Assembly: GCA_900314295.1 (NCBI GenBank)
Contig: OMUU01000010.1
Location: 1 to 40,974 of the forward strand
Source: an uncultured Lachnospiraceae bacterium
Lineage (GTDB): Bacteria > Bacillota > Clostridia > Lachnospirales > Lachnospiraceae
Direction: 5' to 3'
DNA: 40,974 bases
Part shown: one piece after another, positions 16,329 to 24,045 of the stretch
Layout: every line of letters begins with the position of its first letter
How positions within the stretch are numbered: position 1 is the first letter of the stretch
Made by a program: the position numbers and the translations under genes
The notes under the pieces: model-generated
The model's database searches: none
What the model was told of the DNA's origin: nothing
What the model saw: the letters and a program-made list of their open reading frames with translations, nothing else

Positions 16329-17726
16329 ATGGAGAAGACGACACAGAGCAAACCGTTTCATGGGGTGAATCTGGGAAACTGGCTGGTGCTGGAGAAGTGG
16401 ATGTCGCCGGAAATGTTTGACGGGACGGATGCGGAGGATGAAACCTGGCTGAACCGGGAGGCCTCCTGGGGGAAAATCCCGACGGATTCGTTCTGGGCGA
16501 AGCTTCCTGTGGATGATCCGGGATATCAGGCGGGGCCGATGACCAGAGAAAAGCTGGAGCAGCGGATGAGATATCACAGGGAGACCTATGTGCAGGAGAA
16601 GGATTTTGAATGGCTGCACAATCATGGAATCACGCATGTGCGAATCCCGGTGCCGTTTTTTATCTTTGGGGACCGCAAGCCTTATTGCGGCTGTCTGGAG
16701 TACCTGGACCGGGCATTTGTGTGGGCAAAAAAGCATCAGATCCGGATTTTGATTGATCTGCACACCGCCTGCGGGGGACAGAACGGCTATGACAACGGCG
16801 GGATTACAGGCGTATGCAAATGGCACAAGAATCCGGAAGAGGTGGAGTTTGTACTGCACGTTCTGGAGAGACTGGCGGAGCGATACGCGAAGGACAGCGC
16901 ACTCTACGGACTGGAGGTTCTGAACGAGCCAATCAGTCGCCTGGTATACCTGACAGCACCCTCGACAGGGCAGGCGAGGGATCCGGAGGAGGCGGAGGGA
17001 TCCGGTTATGTTCCGACCATTTTTCTGAAGGATTTTTACCGGAGAGCATACCACAGAATCCGCAGATATCTGCCGGAATCCAAGACGATTGTCTTTCATG
17101 ACGGATTTCGGCTGAATGTATGGGGAGATTATTTTGTACGTCACAGGATGAAAAATGTCTGTCTGGACACGCATATGTACGTATTTGCCATGGAGAATTT
17201 TTTTCCGGTGCATAAGCCGTGGGTATATCGTACCTACCTGGCCATCAACAAACAGAGAATCCGTCTGGCACAAAAGTATACGCCCGTCATTGTCGGGGAA
17301 TGGTGTGTGACGAATGAATATGCCTTTGGAATGCGTAAGGATTTCACGAAAGGTGCGCTTTCCGGTATGGCGACATCTCCGGACGCAAAGCAGTACCAGA
17401 TCAACGCGCCGATTCCCGAGCAGGAGAAGCGAAAACGGTTCCTTGGTCTTGCGCATGCCGAGCTTCGAACCTGGGAAGAAACGGAGGGATGGTTTTACTG
17501 GAACTATCAGCTTCTGAGGGATCGAAGGAAAAAGGAAAATGCAGCATCGGATGCAGGCGAACATAAGGAATCGACGCAGAGTACCGGGGCGGGAAAGCAG
17601 ACCGTGGAAGAGGAACAGAAGGAGATCGAATACCTGACGATCACGGATGAATATTTTAAGGAAGCCTGGGATTTTGCGAGGTGCATGGAACGCGGATGGC
17701 TCCCGTCTGCATGGGAGAGAGAATAA
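16329..17726 (+). CDS. Glycoside hydrolase family 5 (exo-beta-glucanase-like)
   Basis: This is a TIM-barrel beta-glycosidase of 465 residues. The opening GVNLGNWLVLEKWMSP resembles the exo-beta-1,3-glucanase branch of GH5. The catalytic acid is E200 in LEVLNEP and the nucleophile E324 in VIVGEWC. Other family features are RIPVPFFIFG and IDLHTACGGQNGYDNGG. No signal peptide is seen, so it is cytoplasmic. A glutamate/lysine-rich segment near 405-440 (after the WFYWNYQLLRD block) is low in complexity and probably a loop. The ATG at 16329 follows GGAGGTG by 5 bp. A longer frame beginning at 16143 would overlap the esterase gene and is rejected. The natural substrate could be a beta-1,3- or beta-1,6-glucoside or a disaccharide moiety of a plant glycoside. 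Confidence 0.87.
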   Translation: MEKTTQSKPFHGVNLGNWLVLEKWMSPEMFDGTDAEDETWLNREASWGKIPTDSFWAKLPVDDPGYQAGPMTREKLEQRMRYHRETYVQEKDFEWLHNHGITHVRIPVPFFIFGDRKPYCGCLEYLDRAFVWAKKHQIRILIDLHTACGGQNGYDNGGITGVCKWHKNPEEVEFVLHVLERLAERYAKDSALYGLEVLNEPISRLVYLTAPSTGQARDPEEAEGSGYVPTIFLKDFYRRAYHRIRRYLPESKTIVFHDGFRLNVWGDYFVRHRMKNVCLDTHMYVFAMENFFPVHKPWVYRTYLAINKQRIRLAQKYTPVIVGEWCVTNEYAFGMRKDFTKGALSGMATSPDAKQYQINAPIPEQEKRKRFLGLAHAELRTWEETEGWFYWNYQLLRDRRKKENAASDAGEHKESTQSTGAGKQTVEEEQKEIEYLTITDEYFKEAWDFARCMERGWLPSAWERE

Positions 17727-17742
17727 CGGTCGGCGATCCCGG

Positions 17743-17820
17743 ACTTGAAGACATTGATTTTGTCAAAGACGAACGAATGGATTTGAGGATATTGATTTTT
17801 CGTCAAGGACGAACGAAAGG
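17743..17820. repeat. Tandem 38-40-bp duplication in the leader of the second GH3 gene
   Basis: Two imperfect direct copies (about 17743-17780 and 17781-17820) share ATTGATTTT, GTCAA and GACGAACGAA. The second copy ends in AAAGGA, the ribosome site of the gene that starts at 17830. The first copy ends AATGGA, with a changed base, so the duplication has produced a second, weaker look-alike site. Confidence 0.75.
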
Positions 17821-17829
17821 ACTTTATTT

Positions 17830-20286
17830 ATGAAACACGCGGATATTGTCAATCGGATGACAGCGGAGGAGAAGGCCGCATTTCTTTCGGGGAAAAGTGA
17901 ATGGGAGTCCTGGAATTTTGACCGGCTCGGAATCCCGTCGATTTTCATGTCGGACGGACCGAGCGGAATCCGCAAGCAGGCAGGAGAGGGGGACCACCTC
18001 GGGCTGAATCCGTCGGTCCCCGCCACCTGCTTTCCGTCCTCCGCAACGCTCTGTAACAGCTGGGACGTATCGCTGGCAGAAGAGGTCGGAGAGGGACTTG
18101 GCAGAGAAGCCAGAGCGGAGGGGGTACATGTGCTTCTGGGGCCGGGCATGAACATCAAGCGGAATCCGCTCTGCGGAAGAAATTTTGAATATTTTTCCGA
18201 GGACCCGTACCTGACCGGGAAGCTGGCCGCGTCGGAGGTGAGGGGCATACAGTCCCGCGGCGTAGCGGCATGCTGCAAGCACTTCGCCGTGAATTCGCAG
18301 GAAACGCGGCGCATGGCCATGAACGCGGTTGTCGATGAGCGGACGCTCCGCGAGATCTATCTGACCGCGTTTGAAATCGCGGTGAAGGAGAGCCATCCGA
18401 GGGCGATGATGTCCAGCTACAATGAGGTGAACGGGGTATACGCGAACGAAAATCGTCATCTGCTTACGGATATTCTGCGAAAGGAATGGGGATTCGACGG
18501 CTTTGTTGTGACCGACTGGGGCGCGAGCAACGATCACGTCCTCGGCGTGAAGAACGGATCAAATCTGGAGATGCCGAATCCGGGTCTGGACCCGGCCAGA
18601 GAACTCCTGGCAGCGGTAAAATCCGGAAGGATTACGCAGGAAGAGGTAGATCAGAGGGTCGATGAGCTCCTGGATGTGGTGCTGGAGCTTACCGGTGAGG
18701 CATCGGGGGCGCATGAAAAAGACGGCGGTGATCCGCTTTCCGCTGATAGAGAGACGATCCATCGTGAGAATCACAGGCTTGCGCGAAAAGCGGCGGCGGA
18801 GAGCATGGTTCTTTTGAAAAACGAGGATCAGATTCTTCCATTGAAGAGAGGAACAAGAGTCGCGATCATCGGAGATTTTGCCTTTGAGCCACGTTATCAG
18901 GGCGCAGGATCTTCCATGGTGAATGCGACTAAAGTAGAAAGCGTAAAGGATCTCGCAGGCGGCTATGATCTTCAGGTCGTGGGGGTGGCCAGAGGATACC
19001 GGAGGGACGGCAGCGAGGACGCGGACATGATTGGGGAAGCGGTTGCCCTGGCGCAGCAGGCAGACGTTGTACTGCTATTTTTCGGGCTGAATGAGCAGTC
19101 CGAGTCTGAGGGACTGGATCGCACACACCTTCGCATTCCACAGAACCAGATCACGCTGATGCGGGAGATTCAGGAAGCAAACCGGAATACAGTCGGAGTG
19201 ATCAGCGCGGGATCGGCCATTGAGATGCCGTGGCACCATCATTTCAAGGGGCTCCTTCACGCGTATCTGTCGGGGCAGGCCGGTGCCGGCGCCATGCTCG
19301 ATGTGCTCACGGGCTCGGTAAACCCGTCCGGACATCTCGGCGAAACCATTCTGAAGAAATATGAGGACACACCGTCCTATTCGTATTATCCGGCGCTTGA
19401 GCGGAATTCGGAATACCGTGAGAGCGTGTTTGTGGGCTACCGCTACTTTGAGACTGCGGACGTTCCTGTGCTTTTCCCGTTCGGATACGGCCTTTCGTAT
19501 ACCAGCTTCGAATATTCCGGACTGCAGGCAGATGAGACAGGAATCCGGTTTACGCTGAAAAATACCGGTGCGTATGACGGCGCCGAGGTCGCACAGATGT
19601 ATGTGGGCAAGAAGGATTCAGACATTTTCCGTCCGGTCCGGGAGCTGAAGGGGTTTGCCAAGGTATTTCTGAAGGCCGGCGAGGAGGCAAGCGTGAGCAT
19701 CCCGTTCGATGACAAGACCTTCCGTGTGTGGAACCGTATGACAGAGCGCTGGGAAATCGAAGGCGGAACGTACCAGATTTCTGTCGGATCCAGCTGCCGG
19801 GATTTGCGTCTTTTTACTTCAGTGGAGAAGCAGGGGGATCTGGAGCGGCTTCCGTATGATCGCGAGAAATGCAGCTGTTATTACAAGGCGGACGTCCGAA
19901 GGGTTTCCGACGAGGCGTTTGAAGAGATACTGGGGTATCCGGTTCCCTCCGGCGCATGGAACCAGAAAAGCCTCGATATCAATGACGCGCTCTGCCAGAT
20001 GTATTACGCGAAGAGTCCCCTCGCAAGAAGGATATACAAGGTTCTGGACAGAAAACTGAAAAAATCGCAGTCGGAAGGCGGTGTGCCGGATCTGAATACG
20101 ATGTTCCAGTACAACATGCCGTTCCGCGCGATTGCCAAGATGACCGGAGGCCTGGTGTCCATGGAAATGGTTCGCAGTATGGTAGATATGGTAAACGGAC
20201 ACTTCTTCCGGGGAATGGGAGGCGTGATCGGAGGATTTTTCCGGAACAGGAGAGAAAATAAGCAATATCTTCGAAAAATAAAATGA
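17830..20286 (+). CDS. Glycoside hydrolase family 3, conventional domain order
   Basis: This is a beta-glucosidase-type enzyme of 818 residues with the usual order of barrel domain (about 1-260), alpha/beta sandwich (about 300-560) and fibronectin-like domain (about 575-660), plus a C-terminal extension of about 150 residues. Key motifs are SDGPSGIR, CCKHFAVNSQETRR and nucleophile D229 in FVVTDWG; the sandwich begins SMVLLKNEDQILPL and ends PFGYGLSYTSFEY. No signal peptide is visible, so it is cytoplasmic. The C-terminal extension ends in arginine- and lysine-rich FFRNRRENK and is of unknown role. It is the last gene of the hydrolase operon before a bidirectional terminator. The ATG has AAAGGA 9 bp upstream within the local duplication. 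It differs from the permuted GH3 at 6833, so the locus encodes one external and one internal GH3. Confidence 0.92.
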   Translation: MKHADIVNRMTAEEKAAFLSGKSEWESWNFDRLGIPSIFMSDGPSGIRKQAGEGDHLGLNPSVPATCFPSSATLCNSWDVSLAEEVGEGLGREARAEGVHVLLGPGMNIKRNPLCGRNFEYFSEDPYLTGKLAASEVRGIQSRGVAACCKHFAVNSQETRRMAMNAVVDERTLREIYLTAFEIAVKESHPRAMMSSYNEVNGVYANENRHLLTDILRKEWGFDGFVVTDWGASNDHVLGVKNGSNLEMPNPGLDPARELLAAVKSGRITQEEVDQRVDELLDVVLELTGEASGAHEKDGGDPLSADRETIHRENHRLARKAAAESMVLLKNEDQILPLKRGTRVAIIGDFAFEPRYQGAGSSMVNATKVESVKDLAGGYDLQVVGVARGYRRDGSEDADMIGEAVALAQQADVVLLFFGLNEQSESEGLDRTHLRIPQNQITLMREIQEANRNTVGVISAGSAIEMPWHHHFKGLLHAYLSGQAGAGAMLDVLTGSVNPSGHLGETILKKYEDTPSYSYYPALERNSEYRESVFVGYRYFETADVPVLFPFGYGLSYTSFEYSGLQADETGIRFTLKNTGAYDGAEVAQMYVGKKDSDIFRPVRELKGFAKVFLKAGEEASVSIPFDDKTFRVWNRMTERWEIEGGTYQISVGSSCRDLRLFTSVEKQGDLERLPYDREKCSCYYKADVRRVSDEAFEEILGYPVPSGAWNQKSLDINDALCQMYYAKSPLARRIYKVLDRKLKKSQSEGGVPDLNTMFQYNMPFRAIAKMTGGLVSMEMVRSMVDMVNGHFFRGMGGVIGGFFRNRRENKQYLRKIK

Positions 20287-20316
20287 AACGAGATAAAATA
20301 TAATATAAAATAATAG

Positions 20317-20357
20317 CAGGTCCGTGGTGGTTGGGTGCCATAAACGGACCTGTTTTT
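20317..20357. terminator. Bidirectional terminator between GH3 and LysR genes
   Basis: CAGGTCCGT (20317-20325) pairs with ACGGACCTG (20344-20352) and is followed by TTTTT. On the other strand the stem is followed by an A/T-rich run, so it can also end the LysR transcript arriving from the right. Confidence 0.85.
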
Positions 20358-20365
20358 GTATAATA

Positions 20366-20440
20366 CGATACCTTGTGCCACAAACTGTATAAGCCACAGA
20401 TTGCGTCGTGCTGTGCACTTCCGCAGCACCACAGGTATTC
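20366..20440 (-). repeat. Family-2 interspersed repeat, copy A
   Basis: On the minus strand this 75-bp element starts GAATACCTGTGG, contains GCTTATACAGTTTGTGGCAC and ends GGTATCG; the ends are short imperfect inverted repeats. It abuts and overlaps by 2 bp the stop codon of the LysR gene. Copies with the same order of blocks occur at 25301, 29011 and 38071, with a half copy at 23952. No transposase is present, so if mobile it would depend on another element. Confidence 0.75.
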
Positions 20441-21275
20441 AGGACGAACCCGGATTCTTCAGCGTTGCGGCATAAATGGCCCACGGGATGGAGTCTGCGA
20501 TCTCAAGGCAGCGGATATCCTTTTGAACGATTTCTGAGGCGTGGAGATTGACATCAATGCCGATGCCATACCCGCGGGAGACAAAAAGATAGATCAGGGA
20601 ACTTTCCATGGTCCGGATGGAGATCTGTGGTACAAAGCCCAGTTCCTGGCATTTGGTTACGACCGAGTTAAAAATACTGAATTTTTCGTTGAGGGTAATC
20701 AGCTTCTGGTTCTGGAGATCCTCAAAGGACAGAACCTCCTTTTCGTAGAGCGGATGTCCGCGATACACGACAGCACACAGTCTGGTCTCGAAGATTTTCT
20801 GCTCGCGTACCATCGGAGACCGGAAATGGTCGATGATGTAAGCGGTGTCGATTTTTCCTCCGAGGAGGAGATCCTTGATATTCTGGTTGAAATCCTCGGT
20901 CCACTCCACCGCCTCGCTTCCGATCAATTCCCGGTTCAGAGACTGCAGAGAGGGCACAGCCTGCAGGGCGCGGACGACACCGCAGGCAAAGCCTACGCGT
21001 CGGGAATGGCGGGAGAAATCGATTCGCTTCATTTCTATTTCCAGATCCTGCAGACGGTAAAGCATTTCCTTGCTGTGCTTGTAAAGATAGTCTCCGCTTC
21101 TGGTGGGAGCAAGCCCTGCCGCAGAGCGGCGGAAGAGCATGACACCGAGCTCCTCTTCCAGGCGGTTGATGTTTTTTCCCATTCCCTGAGGAGAAATATA
21201 GAATCGCTCAGAGGCCTTGTTCAGACTTCCGGTCTCATAGCAGGCGCAGAAATAGCGAAGCGTTTTTGTGTCCAT
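20439..21275 (-). CDS. LysR-family transcription regulator
   Basis: This regulator of 278 residues has a winged helix-turn-helix at 1-60 (TLRYFCACYETGSLNKASERFYISPQGMGKNINRLEEELG) followed by LFRRSAAGLAPTRSG, both standard for LysR proteins. An effector-binding domain occupies about 90-278. It is divergent from the flavoprotein gene at 21502 and likely controls it, with an effector that may be the enzyme's substrate; this is inference. The ATG at 21275 is preferred because AAGGAGG precedes it (spacing about 11). An upstream ATG cluster that adds 20 residues lacks a ribosome site. The end of the gene overlaps a family-2 repeat. Confidence 0.9.
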   Translation of the reverse strand: MDTKTLRYFCACYETGSLNKASERFYISPQGMGKNINRLEEELGVMLFRRSAAGLAPTRSGDYLYKHSKEMLYRLQDLEIEMKRIDFSRHSRRVGFACGVVRALQAVPSLQSLNRELIGSEAVEWTEDFNQNIKDLLLGGKIDTAYIIDHFRSPMVREQKIFETRLCAVVYRGHPLYEKEVLSFEDLQNQKLITLNEKFSIFNSVVTKCQELGFVPQISIRTMESSLIYLFVSRGYGIGIDVNLHASEIVQKDIRCLEIADSIPWAIYAATLKNPGSS

Positions 21276-21317
21276 TACAAAAGAAACCTCCTTTTCCGGC
21301 ATCATCATTTTGTTTGT

Positions 21318-21323
21318 ATTATA
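21318..21323 (-). promoter_or_regulatory. -10 box candidate for the LysR gene
   Basis: A perfect TATAAT on the minus strand lies about 43 bp before the LysR start codon. No good -35 box is seen at the usual distance, so only the -10 element is claimed. Confidence 0.4.
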
Positions 21324-21362
21324 CCTCAAAACCATCCGTTTTTTATTCTAATAATTACACGT

Positions 21363-21383
21363 GTAGAAAATAAAAGTTTCTAC
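21363..21383. promoter_or_regulatory. Inverted repeat in the LysR/flavoprotein divergent region
   Basis: GTAGAAA (21363-21369) and TTTCTAC (21377-21383) form a perfect 7-bp inverted repeat with a 7-bp gap. The size and position, between two divergent genes, fit a LysR recognition site. An 8-bp palindrome ACACGTGT (21357-21364) adjoins it. Binding by the neighbouring regulator is inferred. Confidence 0.5.
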
Positions 21384-21501
21384 TCGACATCTGCTTGTTG
21401 ATGGAAAAATACGTCAGAGCGGTATATGCTGGGTATAGTTAATTTGTTAACGAGAGCCGCTGAATAGCTTGAACGACTGGAATCATGTACAGGAGGTTTT
21501 T

Positions 21502-23460
21502 ATGAGAACCAGAAAATACCCGAATCTTTGCAAGCCGATTACGATCGGCAGAACGACTTTCCGAAACCGTATGTTTTCTGCACCGATGGGCGGGACGGAC
21601 ATCACAAATGACGGCTGTATCGGGCCAAAGTCGACGGCCTTCTATGAGCTCCGCTCCAAGGGCGGCGCAGCCGCGGTTACGGTGAGCGAATGCATGGTTC
21701 ATCCGCAGACGGACGGGTCCCATGCCTATCACCTGGATGAATCGATTCTGAATTCTCTTGCATGTGCCACCTATACGGCGGATGCGATCCGGAGGCATGG
21801 AGGCATCCCGAGCCTGGAGCTTTCGCACTCGGGGATGTTTGCCGGCACCTATATGACGGACAAGAAAAAGCAGCATGAGCTTCACCAGTGGGGGCCCTCC
21901 GATACGGTCCGCGCGGACGGTGTGCAGGTGAAGGCTCTGACAAAGGAAATGATTGACGACATTGTGGCATCGTACGGACATGTGGCCGGCCTTGCGAAGC
22001 GCGCGGGCTTTGAGATGCTCATGATTCACGGCGGCCACGGGTGGCTGATCAACCAGTTTCTGTCGCCGCTCTTTAATCATCGGACAGATGAATACGGCGG
22101 ATCATTGGAGAACCGCACGCGCTTCGCGGTGGAGGTGCTGAAGTCGGTGCGGGAGGCGGTAGGCCCCTTTTTCCCGATTGAGTTCCGGATGAGCGGGGCG
22201 GAGTTTGCCGAAGGCGGGTATGACCTGGAGGAAGGTGTCCGCATTGCGCAGTCGATCGAGCCTTATGCCGACATCATTCATGTATCTGCGGGAACCTATC
22301 AGAAGACGTTCGGTATCACGCATCCTTCCATGTTTGAAGATCATGGACGGAATGTCTATCTTGCGGCAGAGATCCGGAAGCACGTGCATAAGCCTGTCGC
22401 GACAATCGGAGGACTGAACGATCCGGCACAGATGGAAGAGATCATCGCTTCCGGAAAAGCGGACATCGTGTACATGGGACGGGCGCTTCTGGCGGATCCT
22501 TTCCTTCCGAGAAAAATAAACGAGGGAAGAGAGGATGAGATCGTCCGCTGTCTGCGCTGCTTTACCTGTATGGCAGAGCGCGCAGCCACATCTACCAGAC
22601 GGTGTACGGTGAACCCTCTGATCGGAAGAGAGCTTGAGGGCGATGAAATCCAGCTGGCTCCGGTAAAGAAAAAGGTTCTCGTGGCCGGAGGCGGTCCCGG
22701 AGGACTGTATGCGGCTTATACCGCGGCAAGGCGGGGACATCAGGTCATCTTGTGTGAGAAGGAAAAAGAGATCGGCGGTATTTTGAAATCGGAGCAGGCG
22801 CTGCCGTTCAAATATGAGATGTATCAGCTGTCAGGGACGTATCGGCTGCTCTGTGAGAAGGCCGGTGTGGAAATCCGCACGGGCACAGAGGTTACACCGG
22901 AATATGTGGATCAGGAAGCACCGGACGCGCTGATTCTTGCTGTCGGCTCCACACCGCTTGTACCGCCGATCCCGGGACTGCGCGGGGAGAACGGCGCGAA
23001 TGTGATCGTCGTCAACAACTATTATCTCGAAAAGGAGCGGTGTACAGATCATGTCGTTGTCTTCGGCGGCGGCCTCGCGGGCTGTGAATGTGCGGTACAT
23101 CTGGGACAGGAGGGAAAGCACGTCGAGATCGTTGAGATGCGGGATATGCTTGCGCCGGACGCGAACGTCCGTCACCGTCCGCTTCTGATGGCGCAGATCG
23201 ATAAGTATTGCACGGTTCATACTGGCTACAAGGGGCTCGAGGTTACGAAGGAGGGAATTTTCTGTGAGACGAAGGACGGAGAGAAGGTTCTGGTTCCCGG
23301 AGATACGGTGATCTGTGCGCTCGGTCAGAGATCACGGACCGACGTAGTGGAATCGCTGATGGACACGGCTCCCTTTGTCCGCGTGATCGGAGATGCCTCA
23401 AGAGTTTCCACGATCACAAACGCTGTGTACTGGGGATACCACGCGGCACTGGATATCTGA
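21502..23460 (+). CDS. Old-yellow-enzyme / 2-enoate-reductase-type flavoprotein
   Basis: This is an NAD(P)H-dependent ene-reductase-like protein of 652 residues, related to 2,4-dienoyl-CoA reductase FadH, BaiCD/BaiH and 2-enoate reductases. An FMN-binding TIM barrel covers about 1-340, with H176 and H179 in IHGGHGWL and the QFLSPLFNHRTDEYGGSLEN block. Cysteines at 350, 353, 356 and 368 should hold a 4Fe-4S cluster. A FAD/NAD-binding half starts at VLVAGGGPGGLYAA (near 394) with a second dinucleotide fold at VVFGGGLAGCECA. These enzymes reduce activated C=C bonds in steroids, enoates, flavonoids or other phenolics. Sitting next to a rhamnosidase/glucosidase locus, it may reduce the released aglycone; that is a hypothesis. 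The ATG at 21502 has AGGAGG 5 bp upstream. Confidence 0.9.
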   Translation: MRTRKYPNLCKPITIGRTTFRNRMFSAPMGGTDITNDGCIGPKSTAFYELRSKGGAAAVTVSECMVHPQTDGSHAYHLDESILNSLACATYTADAIRRHGGIPSLELSHSGMFAGTYMTDKKKQHELHQWGPSDTVRADGVQVKALTKEMIDDIVASYGHVAGLAKRAGFEMLMIHGGHGWLINQFLSPLFNHRTDEYGGSLENRTRFAVEVLKSVREAVGPFFPIEFRMSGAEFAEGGYDLEEGVRIAQSIEPYADIIHVSAGTYQKTFGITHPSMFEDHGRNVYLAAEIRKHVHKPVATIGGLNDPAQMEEIIASGKADIVYMGRALLADPFLPRKINEGREDEIVRCLRCFTCMAERAATSTRRCTVNPLIGRELEGDEIQLAPVKKKVLVAGGGPGGLYAAYTAARRGHQVILCEKEKEIGGILKSEQALPFKYEMYQLSGTYRLLCEKAGVEIRTGTEVTPEYVDQEAPDALILAVGSTPLVPPIPGLRGENGANVIVVNNYYLEKERCTDHVVVFGGGLAGCECAVHLGQEGKHVEIVEMRDMLAPDANVRHRPLLMAQIDKYCTVHTGYKGLEVTKEGIFCETKDGEKVLVPGDTVICALGQRSRTDVVESLMDTAPFVRVIGDASRVSTITNAVYWGYHAALDI

Positions 23461-23490
23461 TGATTGGAAGCGGCGCAACACGGAAAGGCG

Positions 23491-23589
23491 TCGAATTGTA
23501 TCGAATGCGGACAGTTCGAGGGTGTCTGCCCGCAGCATCTTCATATCATCGATTTCCTGAAAGATGTAAGCAGGCATTTTGAGTGCTGA
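23491..23589 (+). pseudogene. Remnant of an aldo/keto reductase with ferredoxin-like tail
   Basis: The frame at 23491-23589 encodes 32 residues that read NCIECGQFEGVCPQHLHI followed by a helix and a stop. This is the C-terminal ferredoxin-like tail of 4Fe-4S-containing aldo/keto reductases, where the usual motif is CIECGQCE-VCPQ. One expected cysteine is phenylalanine here, and the whole upstream enzyme is missing. It starts about 30 bp after the flavoprotein stop, which suggests a deletion that fused this site to the flavoprotein. Confidence 0.65.
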
Positions 23590-23602
23590 GTACTTGAAAG
23601 AA

Positions 23603-23768
23603 GTGACGGATTTGGAAAATGAAAAAGTATTTACGATGAAGTTTTCAAAGGTGTATCCGCTGCTGGTGGCAAAAGCGGAACGAAAGGGCAGAACAAAAGA
23701 TCCGCTACCTGGATAAGCTGATTGATGAGCTGGCAAAGGGAAAATCAATGGAAAAAATTATGCGGTAG
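23603..23768 (+). pseudogene. DUF2200-type gene with internal deletion
   Basis: From 23603 the frame reads [20 protein letters not shown] then ERKGRTK, which I recognise as the start of the DUF2200 family. One frame over, from 23700, it continues [20 protein letters not shown] and ends MR-stop, the family's C-terminus. The middle of the domain (roughly 65-75 residues of an approximately 115-120-residue protein, lengths from memory) is gone and the two ends are out of frame. It cannot make a normal product. From 23769 to the promoter at 23839 I see no further coding remnant. Confidence 0.65.
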
Positions 23769-23838
23769 CAATAACCTGGCCGTTCACAAAGTAAGATAAG
23801 CGACCGGGATGCTGACCGGGATATTGATTAGGGCAACA

Positions 23839-23867
23839 TTGCAAAAGCACCCCGATTAGTGTACAAT
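23839..23867 (+). promoter_or_regulatory. Promoter upstream of ychF
   Basis: TTGCAA (23839-23844) and TACAAT (23862-23867) are separated by exactly 17 bp. The transcript would carry a leader of about 170 nt, including a partial family-2 repeat, before the ychF start. Confidence 0.65.
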
Positions 23868-23951
23868 ATTACCGTTTTGATTCTACAGGGCTGTTCAAGC
23901 GCTGCGACCTGGCGGAAGATATCAGGACACTTCCATATCGGTATCACCATG

Positions 23952-23988
23952 AATCTGTAGCTTATACAGTTCGTGGCACTCAGTATTT
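23952..23988 (+). repeat. Family-2 repeat, half copy D
   Basis: AATCTGTAGCTTATACAGTT and the following GTGGCAC...AGTAT block match the right half of the family-2 element (compare the minus strand of 20366-20440). The left half is absent or too diverged to see. It lies in the ychF leader. Confidence 0.6.
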
Positions 23989-24045
23989 TTGGAAAAGTGC
24001 GCAGAGCCCGTCAATATAAGGATTTTTAAGGAGATATAAGCAGAA

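Noticed and set aside
20359-20441. Hypothetical peptide encoded by the family-2 repeat (SVAYTVCGT)
   Set aside because: The frame is kept in copies A and B but copy C has a stop codon, there is no ribosome site and the match follows from DNA similarity alone.
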